Of a stretch of 64,000 nucleotides of DNA, positions 10,478 through 22,538 are shown one piece after another; the stretch's first letter is position 1, and each line of letters opens with the position of its first letter. A program made the position numbers and the translations under genes. The stretch is from positions 186,001 to 250,000 of the forward strand of contig JAPSJV010000001.1 in the NCBI GenBank assembly GCA_031178005.1, in the 5' to 3' direction. Under the pieces are notes generated by a model, which saw only the letters and a list, made by a program, of their open reading frames with translations, was not told where the DNA came from and made no database searches. The DNA is from Pseudarthrobacter sp. GTDB taxonomy: Bacteria > Actinomycetota > Actinomycetes > Actinomycetales > Micrococcaceae.

Positions 10478-11824
10478 CTACTCGAAGAGCGCGTTGACCT
10501 GCTCATTCGCTGCAGTCAGGGAACTTGCCGGTGCCTTGCCGGAAATGACCGCGTCCATGGCGGGCTTCATGATGCCGCTGACTTTGGCGGCGTTGTCCGT
10601 AATCGGGAGCATAAAGGTGGTCTTCTCCTCCACGTGCTGGGTGAAGGCGCTGACGTCAACACCCTTCGCGGCAAAGGCCTCGGCGGCCTTGTCCGAGGAA
10701 GTCTTGATGGCGGGGAAAACCACGGCCTTGGACGCTACAACGTCCTGGCAGGCAGCGGAACCGAGGTACTCCACCCACTTGATGGCGGCGTCCTTCTTCT
10801 TGGTGCCGGCCCACACCGAGTCAGCCAGGCCGTTGAACATGGAGGCGTTCTTGCCGTCAGCACCCGTGGGGGTGGGCGCAATCCCGAGGTCCAGGCCCTT
10901 GTAACCCGTGTACTGGCCGATCATCCAGGAACCATGGGAGTTGATGGCGGCTTTGCCGGCGCCGAAGCTGTCTGCGGCGTTGGCGCCCACCGTGGTTTCC
11001 AGCTTGGGCATGTAGCCCTTCTCCGTCAGGCTTGCCCACCAGGCGATGGTGTCCTGGACGCGCTGGTCATCGTAGTTGTAGTGCGTTCCCCATGGGTTCT
11101 TATCGGTGGTGGTCCAACCGGTGGTGGCGGACAGGTAGCTCCACTGGGTCTGTCCGGCGTTTTCGGCATCGGAGTTGGGCAGGCCCAGGCCGTAGACGGC
11201 GACGTTGTCCTTGTCGAAGCCGGGCTCGTCGCCGCGCTTGCCGTTCTTGTCCACTGTGAGGCGGGCGATGGCCTGTTCATACGAGCCGCCGTCTTCCGGG
11301 TTCCAGGTCAGAGAACCCATCTGCTCAGGGGTGAGGCCGGCCTCGGTCGCCATCGTCTTGTTGTAGAAGAGGGCCACGGTGTCCCAGTCCTTGGGCAGAC
11401 CGTAACGCTTGCCGTCCTGGCCCACCCAGAGATCGGCCAGGCCCTCGTTGTACTGCGAAAGGTCAACGTTGTCCTGCGCGACGGCGTCATCCAGGGCCAC
11501 CAGCTGCTTGGTCTTGAGGAAGTCCGGGTACTTGGCGAGGTGGTTGGTGAAGACGTCCGGGGCGGTGCCGGAGGCCATGCCGTTGTTGATCTTGCCCCAG
11601 TAGTCGTCCCAGCCGGTCTGCGTGACCTTGACGGTGATGTCCGGGTTGGCCTTAGTGAAGTCCGCTGCGCATTCCTGGTAAGCGGGCAGCTGGTTGGCGT
11701 CCCAAAGCCAGTAGTTGATCTCGCCCTTGGCCGAATCACCGCCCCCTGTGCTTCCGCCTCCGCAGGCGGTGAGGGCCAGGACTGCTGCTGCGGCGACGGC
11801 GCCGAATGCCTTTTTGTTCATCAT
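10478..11824 (-). CDS. ABC transporter sugar-binding lipoprotein
   Basis: Lipobox VLALTACGGG; type-1 extracellular solute-binding protein; adjacent to two permeases. Confidence 0.93.
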   Translation of the reverse strand: MMNKKAFGAVAAAAVLALTACGGGSTGGGDSAKGEINYWLWDANQLPAYQECAADFTKANPDITVKVTQTGWDDYWGKINNGMASGTAPDVFTNHLAKYPDFLKTKQLVALDDAVAQDNVDLSQYNEGLADLWVGQDGKRYGLPKDWDTVALFYNKTMATEAGLTPEQMGSLTWNPEDGGSYEQAIARLTVDKNGKRGDEPGFDKDNVAVYGLGLPNSDAENAGQTQWSYLSATTGWTTTDKNPWGTHYNYDDQRVQDTIAWWASLTEKGYMPKLETTVGANAADSFGAGKAAINSHGSWMIGQYTGYKGLDLGIAPTPTGADGKNASMFNGLADSVWAGTKKKDAAIKWVEYLGSAACQDVVASKAVVFPAIKTSSDKAAEAFAAKGVDVSAFTQHVEEKTTFMLPITDNAAKVSGIMKPAMDAVISGKAPASSLTAANEQVNALFE

Positions 11825-11878
11825 GATGGTCCTTTCAAGAAACGTGCGACGGTGCTTGTTGAGGGGGTGCAGGAAGTA

Positions 11879-12841
11879 CTACTTGGTGCCGTTGAAGCCG
11901 ATGGAGTTGACGATCTTCTTGCCGAAGATGGCGAAAAGGATCAGGACGGGAGTGGCGGAGACCAGCGTGGCGGCCATGAGGCCTGACCAGTCAGGTGCGC
12001 CCTGGGGTGATTGGGATTTGAAGACGCCCAGCCCGACAGTGAGGACCCGGGATTCTTCGGAGGTTCCCACCAGCAGCGGCCAGAAGTATTCGTTCCACTG
12101 GCCCATGAAGGTCAGGAGGGCCAGGGTGGCGATGGGGGCGGCCGCGTTGGGCATCACGATCTGGAAGAAGATCCGCCAGTGCTTGGCGCCGTCGAGCATT
12201 GCCGCTTCTTCAACTTCACGGGACATGTTCAGGAAGAACTGGCGCATGAAGAAGATGGCGAACGGGGTCATAAACAGATAGGGCAGCACCAGGCCGAGCA
12301 TTGAGTTCAGCAGGCCCAGGTTCTTGATCAGCAGGAAGTTGGGCAGTGCCGTGAAGATCGGCGGGACCAGCATGGTGGCCAGGAACAGCGAGAAGACGGC
12401 GTTGCGGCCCTTCCAGTGCAGCCGCGAGAAGGCGTAAGCCGCCATGGAACTGAAAAACACGGCGCAGGCGGTGGTGATGCTGGAGAACACCAGCGAGTTG
12501 CCCAGGTACTGCCAGAAGTTGATGGAGGCGCCCGAACCGCCGTCGGCAATTGCCTCGGCCGCCGTCTGCAGGCCGAAGACCCGTTTGAAGGCGTTGAGGC
12601 TGAAGTCTGCCGGGAGCAGGCTGGCGGAGTTGGCGGCAAGGGAGCCGTTGGTGGACAGTGCCGTGCGCAGTACCCAGTAGAACGGCAGGATGCTGACGGC
12701 GATTGCCAGGCCCAGCAGGACCCAGGCGATGGTGCGGCGCCAGTTGAACGGACGGGTTCCGCCGGGGTGCCGGCGCAAATCCTGGAGAGGACGACGCCGG
12801 GTGGCCGGTTGTGAAGGCACGGGGGCTTTTGTGGTGGTCAT
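11879..12841 (-). CDS. Carbohydrate ABC transporter permease (MalG-like)
   Basis: Multi-TM with EAAMLDGAKHWRIFFQIVMPNAAAPI (EAA motif). Confidence 0.94.
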   Translation of the reverse strand: MTTTKAPVPSQPATRRRPLQDLRRHPGGTRPFNWRRTIAWVLLGLAIAVSILPFYWVLRTALSTNGSLAANSASLLPADFSLNAFKRVFGLQTAAEAIADGGSGASINFWQYLGNSLVFSSITTACAVFFSSMAAYAFSRLHWKGRNAVFSLFLATMLVPPIFTALPNFLLIKNLGLLNSMLGLVLPYLFMTPFAIFFMRQFFLNMSREVEEAAMLDGAKHWRIFFQIVMPNAAAPIATLALLTFMGQWNEYFWPLLVGTSEESRVLTVGLGVFKSQSPQGAPDWSGLMAATLVSATPVLILFAIFGKKIVNSIGFNGTK

Positions 12842-12851
12842 TGGAGTGTCC

Positions 12852-13793
12852 TTAGTCCAGGTCCGACTGGTTGCCGCGGAGGAACTTCATCTGGATGAAG
12901 GCCACCAGGGCAAGGATGAGGAAGAGGATGACGGCCAGGGCCGAGCCGTAGCCGAAGTCCTGTTCGTTGAAGGCGCGCTGGTAGATGTAGAACTGCAGAA
13001 CGCGGGTTGCGTTGACGGGTCCGCCGGCGGTGGTGACGGCCACGGTGTCGAACACCTGGAAGGAACCGATCACGGTCACCACCAGCACCAGGACCAGGAC
13101 GGGCCGCAGCAGGGGAAGCGTGATGCGCCGGAAAGTGCTGAATGCCTTGGAACCGTCGATGCTGGCCGCTTCGTAGACGCTGTGCGGGATGGCCTGCAGG
13201 CCGGCGAAGATCAGCAGAGCCGTGTAGCCCATGTGCCGCCAGGTGTTGATCAGCGCCTGGGTGGGAATGGCCCATTGTTCGCTTCCGAAGAAGGCCACGC
13301 GTGGCAATCCGATCCACTCGATGAGCTGGTTGACGATGCCGATCTGGTAGTCAAGCATCCAGAACCACAACAGGGCCGCAATAACGTTGGCCATCAGGTA
13401 CGGCATCAGCAGCGCGCCCCGGATGATGGTGGATTTGGCTACCCGGTGCATCAGGATGGCCAGCCCCAAGGCCAGCGTGGTTTGCAGGGCGATGTTTATG
13501 ATCACGTACTGGCCGGTGACGCCCAGGGCATTCCAGAACAGCGGGTCCTGGGAGATGCGTTCGTAGTTCCTGGTGCCGATCCACTCGGGCTCGCCCAGGA
13601 TGCTGTATTCGGTGAAGCTCAGGTAGATGCCGCGGATGGTGGGCACCAGGTAGAAGAGCACAAACCCGATCAGGGCCGGGGCGATGAAGAGGAGGGCGAC
13701 TTTCAGGTCACCCCGTTTGCGGGGACCGCCGCGGCCGGCCGGCATTCCGGAACCGAGCGGGGCAGGTCTTTCGTGCTTGGCAAGGGTGGTCAT
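12852..13793 (-). CDS. Carbohydrate ABC transporter permease (MalF-like)
   Basis: MTTLAKHERPAPLG...; EAA motif YEAASIDGSKAFSTFRRITLPLLRPV. Start trimmed from the supplied ORF. Confidence 0.92.
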   Translation of the reverse strand: MTTLAKHERPAPLGSGMPAGRGGPRKRGDLKVALLFIAPALIGFVLFYLVPTIRGIYLSFTEYSILGEPEWIGTRNYERISQDPLFWNALGVTGQYVIINIALQTTLALGLAILMHRVAKSTIIRGALLMPYLMANVIAALLWFWMLDYQIGIVNQLIEWIGLPRVAFFGSEQWAIPTQALINTWRHMGYTALLIFAGLQAIPHSVYEAASIDGSKAFSTFRRITLPLLRPVLVLVLVVTVIGSFQVFDTVAVTTAGGPVNATRVLQFYIYQRAFNEQDFGYGSALAVILFLILALVAFIQMKFLRGNQSDLD

Positions 13794-13845
13794 CGTCGAC
13801 CCTTCCTGACTGTGATGTGGGTAACAGGAGCAACTTGCGAAGAAA

Positions 13846-13937
13846 TCTACACGAGTAGAAGCGGGTAGCGCAAGTGCTATTTTTAACCATGCGTACATGG
13901 CCTTTAGTCCAAGTATTTGACTATTGACTCGAGTAGA
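13846..13937. promoter_or_regulatory. Two candidate LacI-family operator sites between divergent sugar genes
   Basis: Dyad TCTACACGAGTAGA (13846..13859) and related TTGACTCGAGTAGA (13924..13937), 78 bp apart, in the divergent intergenic region. Confidence 0.5.
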
Positions 13938-14010
13938 TCCGAAATGAAACACTTGGATTTCTGAAGGAGAACGCTTGCCCGTGCTCCCTCTCCGGCGAGG
14001 AAGGTAACCA

Positions 14011-15213
14011 ATGACGTTTTCAATCGGTGTAGTAGGCGCAGGCCAGTTTGGCGGACAATTTGCCCACCTTTTCAACCTGCACCCCGGTGTCAGCTCGGTC
14101 TATGCCGTGGACGAGCTTCCGGAGCGGGCAGCGGAGGCGGCGGGACGTTATGGGCTCGCGGGCGTCAAGGGCAGCTTCGACGAGCTCCTCGCCTCCGATG
14201 TTGATGCGGTTGCCATTTTTACCCAGCGCTGGACCCACGGCCCGCTGGTGGAGAGTGCGCTCCGGGCCGGAAAGCATGTCTACTCGGCGGTTCCCATGGC
14301 CGTTTCCGAGGAAGAGATCGGGCGGATCATTGATGCCGTGCGGGAGACCGGGAACGTCTACATGATGGGGGAGACCAGTTACTACAACCCTGCCACCGTC
14401 TTCGCCCGTGAGCAGCACGCCGCGGGCCGGTTCGGCAGGGTCTTCTACGCGGAGGGCGACTACGTCCACGACATGGATCTGGGCTTCTATGATGCCTATC
14501 AGTACAGCGGCGGTGAGCGCTGGAAGGAGACGGCCAGCTACCCTCCCATGCTGTACCCCACCCATGCCATCGGCGGTGTCCTGGGTGCCATGCCCTCGCA
14601 TGCCGTGAGCGTCAGCTGCATCGGCGTCAAGGACCACCTGGATGACGGTGTTTTTGACAAGGACGTCAGCATGTTCGGCAACGACTTCTCCAATGCCACG
14701 GCGCTCTTTGAACTGAACGACGGCGGCGCGATGCGGACCAACGAGATGCGCCGGGTGGGCTACCCGTCCCACATCCGTGAGTCCAGGTTCCGCTTCTTCG
14801 GTACCGATGCGAGCTTTGAACAGCTAGCCAGGGTCACGGTCTGGCAGGACAAAACCAGTGTCCAGGACATCTCCGAGCAAATGGAAACCCGGCCGAGCAT
14901 CCCCTTGGACGACCCGTCGCTGGCCAATGTAGCTCCCGAACTCAGGGACGCCTTTGTCTCCGGGCTCGCCCCGGTCCACAACGCGGACCGGCTGCCGGAA
15001 GAATTCCGCGGCGCCCCCAACGGCCACGAGGGCAGCCACCATTTCCTGGTGGACGACTTCGTTACCGCCGTCAACAACCGTGCACTCCCGCCGGTTAACG
15101 CCTGGGTGGCCGCCCGGTTCACCATGCCCGGCATCGTGGCACACGAGTCTGCCCTTCGCGGAGGTGAGCGGCTGCCAATCCGCGACTTCGGCGATGCCCC
15201 GTCCGTCGGGTAG
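14011..15213 (+). CDS. Gfo/Idh/MocA-family oxidoreductase
   Basis: MTFSIGVVGAGQFGGQFAHLF Rossmann N-terminus; AGKHVYSAVPMA motif. Confidence 0.9.
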   Translation: MTFSIGVVGAGQFGGQFAHLFNLHPGVSSVYAVDELPERAAEAAGRYGLAGVKGSFDELLASDVDAVAIFTQRWTHGPLVESALRAGKHVYSAVPMAVSEEEIGRIIDAVRETGNVYMMGETSYYNPATVFAREQHAAGRFGRVFYAEGDYVHDMDLGFYDAYQYSGGERWKETASYPPMLYPTHAIGGVLGAMPSHAVSVSCIGVKDHLDDGVFDKDVSMFGNDFSNATALFELNDGGAMRTNEMRRVGYPSHIRESRFRFFGTDASFEQLARVTVWQDKTSVQDISEQMETRPSIPLDDPSLANVAPELRDAFVSGLAPVHNADRLPEEFRGAPNGHEGSHHFLVDDFVTAVNNRALPPVNAWVAARFTMPGIVAHESALRGGERLPIRDFGDAPSVG

Positions 15214-15218
15214 CTAGC

Positions 15219-16271
15219 ATGGTCTCCATGACTTCTACGGCCCCGGTGGCTTCCCACGGTCCTGTGACCCGCAAGGACGTGGCCCGCTACGCCGGCGTCA
15301 GCACCGCCGTGGTAAGTTATGTGGTGAACGGCGGGCCTAAGAGGGTGGCTCCCGCCACGGAAGCCAAGGTGCAGGACGCCATCCGGGTGCTGGGTTACCG
15401 GCCCAATGCAGCGGCACGGGCGTTGAAGCTGGGTTCCAGTGAGACGCTGGGGCTGATCATCCCGGACAACAGCAACCCGTTTTTCTCGCTTCTGGCCCAT
15501 GCCGTGGAAGATGCAGCGGCTGAGCTGGGCTTTGCCCTGCTACTGACCAACTCCGGGGGAAGCCTGACAAAGGAGCGGCGCCACATCCGCAACCTCGCGG
15601 CCAGGCAGGTGGATGGGGTCTTCCTGGCCAGCGTGCTGTTTGAACCGGACCTCGAGGACCTCGCCAAGGCGGACATCCCCTGCGTGCTGCTGAACAACGA
15701 CCGCGAGACCGAAGGCTTCAACAGCATCGGCGTGGACCTGGCCGCGGGCGCCCGGACGGCAGTGGAACACCTGCTCTGGCATGGGCATACCAGGATTGGC
15801 CTGGCCATGGGCACCAATGTTTCCAACGACATCGACGGGCGTGAACTGGGCTGGCGGGAAGCGCTTCGCGATGCGGGCGTTGCCGAAGGGCCGATCATCC
15901 ACAGCGACTTCACCAGGCTCGGTGGATACCTGGCGGGGCAGCGGCTCCTTGCCGGTCCGGACAGGCCCACCGCCATTTTCGCCAGCTCGGACATGCAGGC
16001 CATCGGCATCCTGCGCGCCATCCACGAAGCCGGGCTCGCCGTACCCGGTGACATCGCCGTGACGTCCTTCGACGGTGTTGCCGACGCCGAGTACTCGTGG
16101 CCGGCGCTGACCACCGTGGAACAGCCTGTGCGTGCCATGGCAGCAGCCGCGGTTACCGCGTTGGTGGGTGCGGCACGGCATGAACCTGCGCAGCATCGGA
16201 TTTTCCCCACTGCCCTGCACGTCCGGCAGTCCTGTGGCTGCCCTGACGGAAACGCGCCGCAAGGAGCCTAG
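15219..16271 (+). CDS. LacI-family transcriptional regulator
   Basis: TRKDVARYAGVSTAVVSYVVNGGPKRV HTH plus periplasmic-binding-like effector domain. Confidence 0.94.
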   Translation: MVSMTSTAPVASHGPVTRKDVARYAGVSTAVVSYVVNGGPKRVAPATEAKVQDAIRVLGYRPNAAARALKLGSSETLGLIIPDNSNPFFSLLAHAVEDAAAELGFALLLTNSGGSLTKERRHIRNLAARQVDGVFLASVLFEPDLEDLAKADIPCVLLNNDRETEGFNSIGVDLAAGARTAVEHLLWHGHTRIGLAMGTNVSNDIDGRELGWREALRDAGVAEGPIIHSDFTRLGGYLAGQRLLAGPDRPTAIFASSDMQAIGILRAIHEAGLAVPGDIAVTSFDGVADAEYSWPALTTVEQPVRAMAAAAVTALVGAARHEPAQHRIFPTALHVRQSCGCPDGNAPQGA

Positions 16272-17056
16272 AGGCCGGCGATCCGGAGCTTGCTGACCCG
16301 CTCGCCCAGGACCCGCTGTGCCTCGGAGCTGAGTCCTGCATCGCTGATCACTTCGTCCGCGTCTTCCAGATCGCCGATGCTGCTCATGCCCAGCGTGCCC
16401 CATTTGCTGTGGTCTGCCAGGACCACCACCTTGCGTGCGGTGGCCACAAACGCCCTGTTCGTTTCGGCCTCGAGGATGTTGGGCGTAGTGAAACCTGCCT
16501 TCTCATCCATGCCGTGCACGCCCAGGAACAACACGTCAAGGTGCAGCTGCTTCAGCGCTGCGGTGGCAATCGGCCCCACCAGTGCATCCGACGGCGTGCG
16601 CTCGCCGCCGGTCAGGATCACGGTGGAGGAGAACCGGGCGGCCCCTGCTGACGATCCGTGGTGAAAGAGATCGGCGATCCGGATGGAGTTGGTGACCACC
16701 GTGATCCGTGGGCCGTGGACCAGCTGCGCGGCCAGGGCCCAGGTTGTGGTGCCGGCGCTGAGGCCCACGGCCATGCCCTCCTGAACCAAAGCAGCAGCTT
16801 CTCCGGCGATTGCCCGCTTCTCAGCGGTGAGCTGTGTGGACTTAAGCTCAAAGCCGGGCTCGTGGGTGCTGGCCCCGCCCGGCAGCTTGGCGCCGCCATG
16901 GATACGCTCCACCTGCCCGGCTTCTTCCAGGAGCTCGATGTCCCGCCGGATGGTCATCAACGAAACGCCCAGCTGCTGGGCGAGGTCGGATACCCGGACC
17001 ACCCTTTCCCGCTGGACAGCGTCCACAATGACCTGGTGTCGAGCGGCAGGGAGCAT
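16268..17056 (-). CDS. DeoR-family transcriptional regulator
   Basis: RHQVIVDAVQRERVVRVSDLAQQLGVSLMTIRRDIELLEEAGQVERIHGGA: DeoR signature. Confidence 0.94.
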   Translation of the reverse strand: MLPAARHQVIVDAVQRERVVRVSDLAQQLGVSLMTIRRDIELLEEAGQVERIHGGAKLPGGASTHEPGFELKSTQLTAEKRAIAGEAAALVQEGMAVGLSAGTTTWALAAQLVHGPRITVVTNSIRIADLFHHGSSAGAARFSSTVILTGGERTPSDALVGPIATAALKQLHLDVLFLGVHGMDEKAGFTTPNILEAETNRAFVATARKVVVLADHSKWGTLGMSSIGDLEDADEVISDAGLSSEAQRVLGERVSKLRIAGL

Positions 17057-17169
17057 CGGGGCGGTTCCTTCGATAGTGAGGCAGGACTGACCCCAGCATA
17101 CGGCGACGGCGGCCCCTGCCGTGGTTGGTGGGCGCCGCCGTCGTACGTTTGTTGCTGTTTGTTCCGGCC

Positions 17170-19197
<2,028 letters not shown>

Positions 19198-19636
19198 AGT
19201 GAACCTCATCATTCGTCGTTCTGTGCCACCTCAGAGTGCCCGGTGTCCGCGCTGCTGCTGGCCTTTGGTAGCGGCACTCCATTGGACTGCGCCATCGGGC
19301 TGCGGCACGGACACGGCACCCACTGGGAGCTGTTCCTTTGACAGACTATCGCCTGCGACACACGGCGCTGTGCCGCTGGTCACATCCGGCGCCATGAGCG
19401 GCATTTATTTAGCGCTGAATGGTGACGCAAACCGGTGATGGCACGGGACTGGGCGTACCCGCGGCGGACCGACAGCGCCCTGCTTGCCCGGTGCCGGCGG
19501 CCGGTTCCCGGCTAGTGATCGTCATGGGGGTTGGCTAGGCTGAGATGGAATTGTGATTTTGTGGCACGGTCTTGTGGCGCTCGCAGTAACGCCCCACAAA
19601 TCCTGCACCTGCAGCCGCCACGTTAAGGAGAACCAA

Positions 19637-20938
19637 ATGAACAAGCAAAGCCCGGCCCAGCCCGAAGGCCTCCAGGACAGCAAGGCAGGCTCCCCGACTT
19701 CCGCTGCCGCCACCTCAGGTAACTCCCGCTCCCAGTTCCAGGCAGTGCTGGGCCCTTTCACTGTCCGGGACCTCACAGTCTTTGGCGCCGGGCTCGTGCT
19801 CTTTGCCGCTTCACTCCTCCCGCTGTTCGCGGAAACCTACAACCTCTGGAACCTGGGCAGCTTGTTCTCGCTGGCGCTCGGTATCCTGCTTCCGCTGATA
19901 GTTGTGGCGCTCTTCGTGGCCCGCCGGCTGACTCCGCAGACCGGACTGCGCATCGGCTCGCTGTCCGTCGACCAGTTCGCGTCCGTGACGGCGTCTTACA
20001 CGCTGGGGTTCTTCTTCCTGGCCGCGGCCGCTTCCTTTGCACCTACGCTCCTTCTGGGTCTTCTCGGCGCCTTGGTGTTCTTTGCCGCCACGGTTCTGGG
20101 CCGCTTCCTGCCCTTCTTTTCAGGTGATTTCCTGAACCGTGCAGAGGTCCCCGCCCACGTGGTGGCCCGTGATTCCGCGGTGCCTGCAGCCAAGCCCAAC
20201 GCGCCCAAACCGGCTAAGCCGGATGCCGCGACTGCTGGTCCGGATGCTGATGCGGCTTCAGCCACCAGCGGTCCTGCCAGTACCTGGAAGGCCGCCGCCG
20301 CCAAAACCGCCGCCGCCGTGGCTGCCGTAACGGGAAAGAACGACGCCGACAAGGCTGCTGGTTCCGACGCTGCTGGTTCTGAGGCTGCGAAGCGCGATTC
20401 CGTCACCTCGAGCGCTTCACAGTCCGACGCCGGGATCCCGGCGGGATCGGCTGCCGCACCTTCTTCTTCGGCTGCGCCCGCCGGGCCGGCTTCCTCGGCG
20501 ACCACCGGCGCAGCAGCCGCAGGTGCCGCCGCCCCGGCACCCACGATGGCTTCCGCCGTCGTACCTCCCCGGTCCGAAGAGGAGAAGAACACCGCAGCTG
20601 CAACCGCCGATGCCACGCGGCAGGCCGGGCCGGACCAGGGCTCGGCAACGCCGGCAACCACCGTCAACCCCCAGGTCCGTCGCCAGGACCCAATCGGCGC
20701 CACCGTGGATCCCGCCAGCCGTGCGGAACCCGACCAGCAGCCCGCATACGAGGCCTTTTGGTTCGCCGTAGCGCAGCCGCGCACGGCAGTTGATCCGCGG
20801 ACCGGGTCGCCGGCCTTCGTGATTGAGCCGGGCGGCTGGGTGCTGGCGCTGGAGGACCGCGGGCACGAGTTCCTCGTCCAGCACACGGATGGACGCGTCG
20901 GCGTCCTGCGCGACCTTAGCAATATCGAGCGGGGCTAA
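19637..20938 (+). CDS. Membrane protein with long Ala/Pro-rich linker and conserved-looking C-terminal segment
   Basis: TM segments near the N-terminus, low-complexity A/P/S linker, folded-looking C-terminus FWFAVAQPRTAVDPRTGSPAFVIEPGGWVLALEDRG. Confidence 0.75.
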   Translation: MNKQSPAQPEGLQDSKAGSPTSAAATSGNSRSQFQAVLGPFTVRDLTVFGAGLVLFAASLLPLFAETYNLWNLGSLFSLALGILLPLIVVALFVARRLTPQTGLRIGSLSVDQFASVTASYTLGFFFLAAAASFAPTLLLGLLGALVFFAATVLGRFLPFFSGDFLNRAEVPAHVVARDSAVPAAKPNAPKPAKPDAATAGPDADAASATSGPASTWKAAAAKTAAAVAAVTGKNDADKAAGSDAAGSEAAKRDSVTSSASQSDAGIPAGSAAAPSSSAAPAGPASSATTGAAAAGAAAPAPTMASAVVPPRSEEEKNTAAATADATRQAGPDQGSATPATTVNPQVRRQDPIGATVDPASRAEPDQQPAYEAFWFAVAQPRTAVDPRTGSPAFVIEPGGWVLALEDRGHEFLVQHTDGRVGVLRDLSNIERG

Positions 20939-20945
20939 TAACGCC

Positions 20946-21815
20946 ATGGCCACGACCGGGCAGGGGAATTCAAGGCCCTCCAAGGAGCGCGCACAGGAGG
21001 AGCCATCGACGGAACCGATACCAAAGGCGGTCCCGGGGGAATCCCTGCTCGCGCTCAAACGGCGGGCCAGGCGGATCAACAGGGAACTGGGCATGGCCTA
21101 TCCCTACGCGCATGCAGAGCTGGATTTCAGCAACGCGTTCGAATTGCTGGTGGCTACGGTCTTGTCGGCGCAGACCACGGATGTGCTGATCAACAAGATC
21201 ACGCCGCTGCTGTTCGCAAAGTATCCGGATGCCCGGCATCTGGCGGACGCTGACCCGGCCGACCTTGAAGAGATTCTGCGGCCCACAGGGTTTTTCCGGG
21301 CCAAGTCCCGGAACATCCTGGCACTGGCCAACCGGCTGGTTGATGAGTACGACGGCCAGGTCCCGGGCAAATTGGCGGACCTGGTGACGCTCCCAGGCGT
21401 CGGGCGCAAGACGGCGAACGTGGTGCTGGGCAACGCTTTCGGGATTCCCGGCATCACTGTGGATACACACTTCGGACGCCTGGCCCGCCGCTTCGGCTGG
21501 ACTGCGTCCGAGGATCCGGTCCGCATCGAAGCGGAAGTCGGTGCGCTTTTTGAGCCCAAGGACTGGACCATGCTGTCCCACCGTGTGGTGTTCCACGGCC
21601 GCCGGGTCTGCCACTCGCGCCGGCCTGCCTGCGGCGCTTGCCCCGTGGCCAACTGGTGCCCCAGCTATGGAATGGGCGAGACAGATCCCGTAAAAGCCGC
21701 GAAGCTGCTCAAATACGAGCTGGCGCCCGGCAACGAAGCGCTCCTGGCCCAATTGCTGGCCGAGACGCACCGAGCGGCTGAAATCCGGATGGCATCGCAG
21801 AAGCAGAACAGATGA
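20946..21815 (+). CDS. nth: Endonuclease III
   Basis: LVATVLSAQTTD, LPGVGRKTANVVLGNAFG, VDTHFGRLARRFGW, C-X6-C-X2-C-X5-C Fe-S cluster (CHSRRPACGACPVANWC). Confidence 0.96.
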   Translation: MATTGQGNSRPSKERAQEEPSTEPIPKAVPGESLLALKRRARRINRELGMAYPYAHAELDFSNAFELLVATVLSAQTTDVLINKITPLLFAKYPDARHLADADPADLEEILRPTGFFRAKSRNILALANRLVDEYDGQVPGKLADLVTLPGVGRKTANVVLGNAFGIPGITVDTHFGRLARRFGWTASEDPVRIEAEVGALFEPKDWTMLSHRVVFHGRRVCHSRRPACGACPVANWCPSYGMGETDPVKAAKLLKYELAPGNEALLAQLLAETHRAAEIRMASQKQNR

Positions 21816-22495
21816 ATGCCCGGGAAGACCTCCTGAACCTGGTGGCCGCCCACGAATCCGGCAACGGAGCAGCCGGACACCCGCACCTTGACCCGAAGGC
21901 CCTCGACGCTGCGGCCGCGCGGCGGGCAGCGGTCCTGGTTCTTTTCGGCGTCCTTGATGATGTGCCTGCCCAGTCCGATAAACCATACGCGTCGGCTGAC
22001 CTGGATGTGTTGCTTCTTGAACGGGCCCACACCCTCAATTCGCACCCTGGCGAGGTGGCTTTCCCTGGCGGTGGCATCGATTCCGAGGGAGAGGGGGCGG
22101 CTGAAGCAGCCCTCCGGGAGGCCGAAGAGGAGACCGGGCTGGACCGCACCGGCGTCGAAATCCTGGGTGTGCTGCCCGAGCTGGGGCTGATCCGCAGCAA
22201 TTTCCTGGTGCGTCCGGTCCTGGCCTGGTGGGCGTCACCCTCACCGGTCCGCGTGGTGGACTATGGCGAATCCGCCCAGGTTTTCCGTGTTCCCGTCCGG
22301 GACCTGCTGGACCCGGCGAACAGGGTCACTGCCACCATTACGGCCTTTGGCCAGACCCACAAGAGCCCTGGATTCCTGGTCCGGGACGTGCTGGTGTGGG
22401 GGTTTACGGGCCTGATCCTCGACGGACTGTTCGACCAGCTGGGGTGGACCGTGCCCTGGGACCATGGCCGGGAGTACAAGATTTCCCGGCACTAG
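21812..22495 (+). CDS. NUDIX hydrolase (CoA pyrophosphatase-like)
   Basis: GEVAFPGGGIDSEGEGAAEAALREAEEETGL Nudix box; 4-bp overlap with nth. Confidence 0.9.
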   Translation: MNAREDLLNLVAAHESGNGAAGHPHLDPKALDAAAARRAAVLVLFGVLDDVPAQSDKPYASADLDVLLLERAHTLNSHPGEVAFPGGGIDSEGEGAAEAALREAEEETGLDRTGVEILGVLPELGLIRSNFLVRPVLAWWASPSPVRVVDYGESAQVFRVPVRDLLDPANRVTATITAFGQTHKSPGFLVRDVLVWGFTGLILDGLFDQLGWTVPWDHGREYKISRH

Positions 22496-22538
22496 TTATT
22501 GCGTTGGGCGCAGTTATTGGTTCGGGCCCGGGTATTTT

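Noticed and set aside
9459-11986. Long plus-strand ORFs 9459..10904 and 10403..11986
   Set aside because: Antisense to well-supported alpha-galactosidase and sugar-binding protein genes; typical high-GC shadow ORFs.
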